A stretch of 7,931 nucleotides of DNA. Origin: WHSM01 sp050701635. GTDB lineage: Bacteria > Actinomycetota > Actinomycetes > Mycobacteriales > Micromonosporaceae. Every line of letters begins with the position of its first letter. Position 1 is the stretch's first letter. A model generated the notes under the pieces. That model had not been told where the DNA came from and searched no databases. It worked only from the letters and a program-made list of their open reading frames with translations. Positions 5,077 to 7,931 of this stretch are shown one piece after another. A program made the translations under genes and the position numbers. The stretch is from NCBI GenBank assembly GCA_050701635.1, contig JBOGDF010000261.1:1-7931 (forward strand), in the 5' to 3' direction.

Positions 5077-6348
5077 ATGCACCAGCCACCGATCCCGCAC
5101 CTCGCCCAGGCCGACCCCGCCGTCGCCGCTCTGATCGAAGCCGAAACCCAGCGGCAGTACGACAAGATCCGGCTGATCGCCTCGGAGAACTACGTCTCGC
5201 CCGCCGTACTGGAAGCCACCGGGTCCGTACTGACGAACAAATACTCCGAGGGGTACGCCGGCCGGCGCTACTACGAGGGCCAGCAGGTGATCGACCAGGT
5301 CGAGACCCTCGCCGCCGACCGGGCCCGGGAGCTCTTCGGAGTCGACCACGCCAACGTGCAGCCGTACTCCGGCTCGCCCGCCAACCTGGCGGTCTACATG
5401 GCCCTGGCGAACCCGGGCGACACCGTGATGGGGATGGCGCTGCCCGCCGGCGGCCACCTCACCCACGGCTGGGGCGTCTCCGCGACCGGCAAGTGGTTCC
5501 GCAGCGTGCAGTACGGCGTACGGCGGGAGACGGGGCGGGTCGACCTGGACGAGGTACGCGACCTGGCCCGCGCCGAGCGGCCGAAGCTGATCTTCTGCGG
5601 CGGTACGGCGATCCCCCGCACCATCGACTTCGCCGGGTTCGCCGCGATCGCCCGCGAGGTGGACGCCGTGCTGGTGGCCGACATCGCGCACATCGCCGGC
5701 CTGGTCGCCGGCGGCGCCCACCCGTCCCCGGTCGGGCACGCGCAGGTCATCTCGACCACCACCCACAAGACGCTGCGTGGCCCGCGCGGCGCGATGCTGA
5801 TGTGCGACGAGCCGTACGCCAAGCCGCTGGACAAGGCGGTCTTCCCGGGCCTGCAGGGCGGCCCACACAACCACACCACGGCGGCGATCGCCGTCTGCCT
5901 GCACGAGGCGGCGCAACCCTCCTTCCGGGCGTACGCCGCCCAGATCGTCGCCAACGCGAAGGCGCTCGCCGCGGCGCTGGTCGAACGCGGCTTCGACCTG
6001 GTGTCGGGCGGCACCGACAACCACCTGATCCTGGTCGACCTGACTAGCAAGCGGATCGGCGGCAAGCCCGCCGCGCGGGCGCTGGACGCCGCCGGGATCG
6101 AGCTGAACTACAACACCGTGCCGTTCGACCCGCGCAAGCCGTTCGACCCGTCCGGGATCCGGCTCGGCACCCCCGCGATCACCACCCGCGGCCTCACCGA
6201 GCAGCACATGCCGCAGCTCGCAACGTGGATCGACACCGCCGTGGCCGCCGCCCGCGACAATGACGAATCATCCCTGGAGAAGACCGCCGCCGAGGTACGC
6301 GACCTGCTCACCGCCCACCCCATGCCCGGCTGGACCCCCACCCCATAG
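5077..6348 (+). CDS. glyA: Serine hydroxymethyltransferase (GlyA family)
   Basis: This PLP enzyme interconverts serine plus tetrahydrofolate with glycine plus 5,10-methylene-tetrahydrofolate in the cytosol. The 423-residue length is normal. Visible motifs are IRLIASENYVSPAVLEATGS (31-50), LTNKYSEGYAGRRYYEG (52-68), VQPYSGSPANLAVY (94-107) and GGHLTHGWG (125-133). VADIAHIAGLVAGGAHPSP (200-218) carries the PLP-contacting Asp202 and His205. STTTHKTLRGPRGAML carries the Schiff-base Lys231. GLQGGPHNHTTAAIAV and SGGTDNHLILVDL follow. ATG 5077 is chosen because AGGAGGT (5064-5070) is 6 bases upstream and homology starts there; the frame is open to 4966, but that reads through the riboswitch. Features such as FCGGTAIPRTIDF and GWGVSATGKWF differ from the housekeeping actinobacterial enzyme (AGWSAYPR type, from memory). 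This may be a second, regulated paralogue. No downstream co-transcribed gene is evident. Confidence 0.95.
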   Translation: MHQPPIPHLAQADPAVAALIEAETQRQYDKIRLIASENYVSPAVLEATGSVLTNKYSEGYAGRRYYEGQQVIDQVETLAADRARELFGVDHANVQPYSGSPANLAVYMALANPGDTVMGMALPAGGHLTHGWGVSATGKWFRSVQYGVRRETGRVDLDEVRDLARAERPKLIFCGGTAIPRTIDFAGFAAIAREVDAVLVADIAHIAGLVAGGAHPSPVGHAQVISTTTHKTLRGPRGAMLMCDEPYAKPLDKAVFPGLQGGPHNHTTAAIAVCLHEAAQPSFRAYAAQIVANAKALAAALVERGFDLVSGGTDNHLILVDLTSKRIGGKPAARALDAAGIELNYNTVPFDPRKPFDPSGIRLGTPAITTRGLTEQHMPQLATWIDTAVAAARDNDESSLEKTAAEVRDLLTAHPMPGWTPTP

Positions 6349-6373
6349 CCGGCAGCCCGCTCCGCACGCGCCT

Positions 6374-6482
6374 CCCGCGCCTCCCGGGCCTGCCGCGCAC
6401 CCCACGCCGCACGCCCCGCACCGCACGCACCGCACCGCACGCACCGCACGCCGCACGCACCGCGCCGCGCCGCGCCGCGCCG
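6374..6482. repeat. C-rich CGCAC/CGCGC short tandem repeats
   Basis: After glyA the plus strand becomes almost free of A and T runs. It consists of permuted CGCAC, CGCACGCAC and CGCCG words (about 6396-6460) and ends in four exact tandem copies of CGCGC (6461-6480). Any reading frame here is low complexity, so I see no gene. It may be a slippage-prone or structure-forming intergenic repeat. Confidence 0.6.
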
Positions 6483-6489
6483 GCTTCAT

Positions 6490-6551
6490 GATCGCCGTTT
6501 CGGGAACGGGTCGACGCTATCCGGCGACGCTTCGTTCCCGAAACGGCGATC
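6490..6551. repeat. Stem-loop with perfect 19-bp arms
   Basis: GATCGCCGTTTCGGGAACG (6490-6508) is the exact reverse complement of 6533-6551. A 24-base loop separates them, and its internal GTCG/CGAC can pair further. It lies 141 bases after the glyA stop. Read as RNA it would form a very stable hairpin that could end or stabilise the glyA transcript, but no U-tract follows. The length and perfection also suit a dispersed palindromic (REP/MITE-like) element. Confidence 0.8.
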
Positions 6552-6606
6552 TCGACTCCCGCGTGAGGGCAGGACGTGGTGCGGCGGGACTGGTGGGGCG
6601 CGGCGC

Positions 6607-6668
6607 AGGGACGCGGAGGGACGCGGCGGAGGGACGCGGCGGAGCGACGCGCGACGGAGAGGCCCCCG
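6607..6668. repeat. GGGACGCGG tandem repeats, left cluster
   Basis: Units AGGGACGCGG (6607-6616), AGGGACGCGGCGG (6617-6629 and 6630-6642) and a diverged AGCGACGCGCGACGG (6643-6657) follow each other. They run into a short C-run (6663-6667). The 29 bases 6628-6656 recur at 7770-7798 with a single mismatch. The cluster is purine-rich and may form G-quadruplexes. No coding sense is seen. Confidence 0.75.
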
Positions 6669-6823
6669 TTACCTTCTTCGTGGCTCTTGATCAAAGAGCT
6701 GCGGTCGCCAGGCCCGGCATGACTGAGTCCCCCAGTCGAACCCATGATCCGGGGGGTGGTGTCACCGGGTTTGGTGGCATCGGTGGACCGCTTGATAGGG
6801 ACACGGCCGCCCCAGGATAGGTC

Positions 6824-6878
6824 TCGTCGTAACGTGGCTGCCGGCCGTCGATGCTCGACTGGTGACCGGGAACGACGA
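6824..6878 (+). ncRNA. Possible bridge-RNA segment of the IS110 left end
   Basis: The 91 bases between the left ATAGGGACAC and the transposase start can fold. TCGTCGT (6824-6830) pairs perfectly with ACGACGA (6872-6878). Inside that, GTCGA-TGC-TCGAC (6847-6859) makes a tight hairpin. IS110-type recombinases use a structured RNA encoded in the element's non-coding end to choose donor and target DNA. Position and folding fit such an RNA or a remnant of one. I could not identify its guide loops. Confidence 0.35.
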
Positions 6879-6895
6879 TACGAAAGACACCGTGG

Positions 6896-7137
6896 ATGGA
6901 CAACGAGTACGGCGTGTTCCTCGGCCTCGACGTCGGTAAGGGCGAGCATCACGCCATCGGCTTGGACCCGGCCGGCAAGCAGCTGCACAACGCGGCGCTG
7001 CCCAACAGCGAGCCCAAGCTGCGCGAGGTCTTCGGCAAACTGGCCAAGCATGGGCGGATCCTCGTCGTGGTGGCTCGGCCCGCCACCATCGGCGCCCTGC
7101 CCGTCACCGTCGCCCGAGCCTGCGGGCATGACGTGGC
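6896..7137 (+). pseudogene. IS110-family transposase, truncated N-terminal fragment
   Basis: The reading frame MDNEYGVFLGLDVGKGEHHAIG... matches the start of actinobacterial IS110 transposases, which bind element ends with a DEDD RuvC-like domain. The first catalytic Asp (D12 in GLDVGK) is present. The usual VVDQPASIGALP reads VVARPATIGALP (58-69), so the expected acidic residue is Ala60. Similarity stops after ARACGHDVA (residue 81). The expected YLPGLAMRRIADLYPG, the KTDARDA motif and the whole C-terminal serine-containing domain are missing; intact relatives have about 400 residues. The frame stays open to a stop at 7375, but that part is unrelated and antisense to the Rid gene. In the frame one base back, 7138-7176 reads QALYRPPASRAA followed by a stop, possibly the original C-terminus joined by an internal deletion. 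It cannot be an active transposase. Confidence 0.85.
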
Positions 7138-7219
7138 CAGGCCCTCTACCGGCCACCCGCATCCCGAGCGGCTTGATGACAAACAGATTCCACAGAAGCA
7201 CGTGCCGTTGACTACCGTC

Positions 7220-7630
7220 TCAGGAATCGAGCACGGCGGCGACGGCTTCGATCTCCACAAGCTGATCGTCGTAGCCGAGCACTGTGACGCCCATCAAAGT
7301 GCTGGGGACGTCGTGGTCACCGAACGAGTCCCGGACTACCTCCCAGGCTGTCACCAGGTCCTCCTGGCGGGTTGACGCGACGAGAACCCTCGTGCTGATG
7401 ACGTCGTGCAGTGATGCACCGGCCTCGGACAGAGCGATCCGCATGTTCTCCACGGCTTTCGCCGCCTGGCCCGCGTAATCCCCAACCGCAGCCGTGGATC
7501 CGTCCGCGTTCAACGGACACGAACCGGCAAGGAAGATCAGTCGTGATTGGGCAGGTGCCGTGGCCGCGTAGGCGTACTCGGCGATGTCGGACAGGGAGGA
7601 GGAGCGGATCAATGTGATGCCACGGGCCAT
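7220..7630 (-). CDS. Rid/YjgF/YER057c/UK114 family protein lacking the catalytic Arg
   Basis: The 136 residues have the Rid-family layout: SRLIFLAGSCPLNADGST (29-46), GDYAGQAAKAVENMRIALSEAGASLHDVISTRVLV (50-84), then DVPSTLMGVTVLGYDDQLVEIEAVAAV (107-133). RidA members hydrolyse reactive enamine/imine intermediates of amino acid metabolism using an Arg in the PARSC-like motif. Here that position is Thr111 (PSTLMGV), so this belongs with Rid subfamilies lacking the deaminase residue, and its activity is unknown. ATG 7630 is preferred over ATG 7636 because AAGGG lies 6 bases upstream of it but directly abuts the other. The gene looks intact and is oriented against the transposase remnant. It sits inside the IS110-like boundaries, suggesting acquisition by, or rearrangement around, that element. 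No operon partner is seen. Confidence 0.9.
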   Translation of the reverse strand: MARGITLIRSSSLSDIAEYAYAATAPAQSRLIFLAGSCPLNADGSTAAVGDYAGQAAKAVENMRIALSEAGASLHDVISTRVLVASTRQEDLVTAWEVVRDSFGDHDVPSTLMGVTVLGYDDQLVEIEAVAAVLDS

Positions 7631-7741
7631 TGTCATCCCTTCGCGAATCAGGCATGAGACGCCGCCATCCTTACAAAGACTCCCTCGGACCGCCCCTTGT
7701 TATCCGGCCAGGATCGTGCCCCATCAGAGCAACGGGATGAA

Positions 7742-7769
7742 CTTGACAAGATCCATAGGGACACCCCCC
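7742..7769. mobile_element. IS110-like right terminus
   Basis: CTTGACAAGATCCATAGGGA (7742-7761), continuing into a C-run to 7769, resembles the sequence that follows the transposase stop in actinobacterial IS110 elements. It shares ATAGGGACAC with the left end. A weaker similar string (TTGATGACAAACAGATTCCA, 7173-7192) directly follows the transposase remnant. The GGGACGCGG repeat cluster starts at once at 7770, so the boundary may mark an insertion into or next to that repeat. Confidence 0.5.
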
Positions 7770-7855
7770 GGAGGGACGCGGCGGAGCAACGCGCGACGCA
7801 GGGGCCCCGCGGAGGGACGCGGCGGAGGGAGGGCGCGCGGTGGAGGGGACGCGGG
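7770..7855. repeat. GGGACGCGG tandem repeats, right cluster
   Basis: AGGGACGCGGCGG occurs at 7772-7784 and 7813-7825, with diverged units AGCAACGCGCGACGC (7785-7799), AGGGAGGGCGCGCGGTGG (7826-7843) and AGGGGACGCGGG (7844-7855). Bases 7770-7798 match 6628-6656 with one mismatch, so the Rid/IS110 module is bracketed by direct repeats. The cluster abuts the stop codon of the minus-strand sulfur-carrier gene. Confidence 0.75.
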
Positions 7856-7856
7856 A

Positions 7857-7931
7857 TTAGCCGCCGGCGACGGACGGGATGACTTGCACCTCGGCGCCGT
7901 CGCGGAGCGGGGCGGCGGTGCCGCCGAGGTG
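7857..7931 (-). CDS. MoaD/ThiS/CysO-type sulfur-carrier protein, C-terminal 24 residues
   Basis: Read on the minus strand from the window edge, the frame gives HLGGTAAPLRDGAEVQVIPS followed by VAGG and a TAA stop. The pattern L.DG.EV.VIP.VAGG is the C-terminal end of small beta-grasp, ubiquitin-like sulfur carriers. Their terminal Gly-Gly is adenylated and thiocarboxylated to deliver sulfur for molybdopterin (MoaD), thiazole (ThiS) or cysteine (CysO) synthesis. The string closely resembles the end of mycobacterial CysO, and actinobacterial MoaD-like proteins end almost the same way, so I do not choose between them. The first roughly 65 residues lie outside the window, as do any partner genes that would decide the pathway. 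Confidence 0.85.
   Translation of the reverse strand, partial: HLGGTAAPLRDGAEVQVIPSVAGG

Larger units (their letters stand above)
6795..7764 (+). mobile_element. Decayed IS110-family element carrying a Rid gene
   Basis: The interval begins and ends with the same 10-mer ATAGGGACAC (6795-6804 and 7755-7764). The right copy sits in CTTGACAAGATCCATAGGGACACC, with the look of actinobacterial IS110 right ends. IS110 elements lack long terminal inverted repeats and carry short repeated cores, so this arrangement fits. Inside are a truncated transposase (6896-7137), an intact minus-strand Rid-family gene (7220-7630) and non-coding ends. Exact boundaries are uncertain, and the left end may reach further upstream (about 6700-6790). 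It could be one element that lost most of its transposase and gained the Rid gene, or two nested remnants. Confidence 0.55.

Noticed and set aside
4930..6207. 425-residue minus-strand frame antisense to glyA
   Set aside because: It is a typical third-position-G/C shadow frame with Gly/Arg/Val-rich composition and no recognisable motif.
6396..6480. CRISPR-like array from the CGCAC words
   Set aside because: Repeat units are only 5-9 bases, contiguous and irregular, with no unique spacers and no cas genes.
6683..6699. GCTCTT-GATCA-AAGAGC hairpin as a terminator
   Set aside because: The 6-bp stem is AT-containing and no U-tract follows. It is too weak to call, though it may belong to the IS110 left flank.
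6268..7201. Minus-strand frames across the repeat region
   Set aside because: They translate the C-rich repeats into RAVRCVRCGACG-like runs and cross an inverted repeat, so no protein family is recognisable.
7697..7882. Small plus-strand frame of 61 residues
   Set aside because: It runs through the IS right end and GGGACGCGG repeats and overlaps the sulfur-carrier gene antisense, with Arg/Gly-rich low complexity.

Overview
The window looks like chromosomal DNA of a high-GC actinomycete, most likely a member of the Micromonosporaceae or a close relative. The coding sequence is very GC-rich, GTG and ATG starts are preceded by GGAGG-type ribosome binding sites, CGTAC/GTAC words are frequent, and the protein repertoire fits that group. 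The taxonomic call is an inference; there is no rRNA or tRNA in the window.

Layout. (a) 1-785, minus strand: the N-terminal 261 residues of a polytopic membrane protein whose 3' end lies outside the window. (b) 937-2784, plus: ilvD, dihydroxyacid dehydratase of branched-chain amino acid synthesis, possibly with a leaderless start. (c) 2972-4650, plus: a two-gene unit joined by an ATGA overlap. The first gene is a secreted AA10 copper-dependent lytic polysaccharide monooxygenase with a C-terminal CBM5/12-type module. The second is a membrane-anchored DUF305 protein. An AT-rich block with dyad symmetry, which looks like an operator, precedes the pair. (d) 4461-4874, minus: a PaaI-like hotdog thioesterase that overlaps the 3' end of the DUF305 frame. 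(e) 4931-6348, plus: a promoter-like -10, a ZTP (pfl) riboswitch, and a glyA-type serine hydroxymethyltransferase. The riboswitch has an evident way of covering the Shine-Dalgarno sequence.

(f) 6349-6895 has no gene of its own. It holds C-rich CGCAC/CGCGC tandem repeats, a stem-loop with perfect 19-bp arms, purine-rich GGGACGCGG tandem repeats and the left end of an IS110-type element. (g) 6896-7768 is an IS110-family remnant: about 80 transposase residues, then an intact minus-strand Rid-family gene (7220-7630), then an IS110-like right end. A GGGACGCGG repeat cluster lies on each side. (h) 7857-7931, minus: the last 24 residues of a MoaD/ThiS/CysO-type sulfur carrier ending in Gly-Gly.

Functional links. 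The ZTP riboswitch ties glyA to one-carbon/folate status. The LPMO and DUF305 genes are plausibly joined by copper, since the LPMO needs Cu and DUF305 proteins include copper binders. ilvD and the Rid gene are both connected to amino acid metabolism, but they are not adjacent. The most interesting observations are the LPMO-DUF305 coupling, the riboswitch and its proposed switch on glyA, and the decayed IS110 element with a Rid gene inside it and a possible bridge-RNA segment at its left end.
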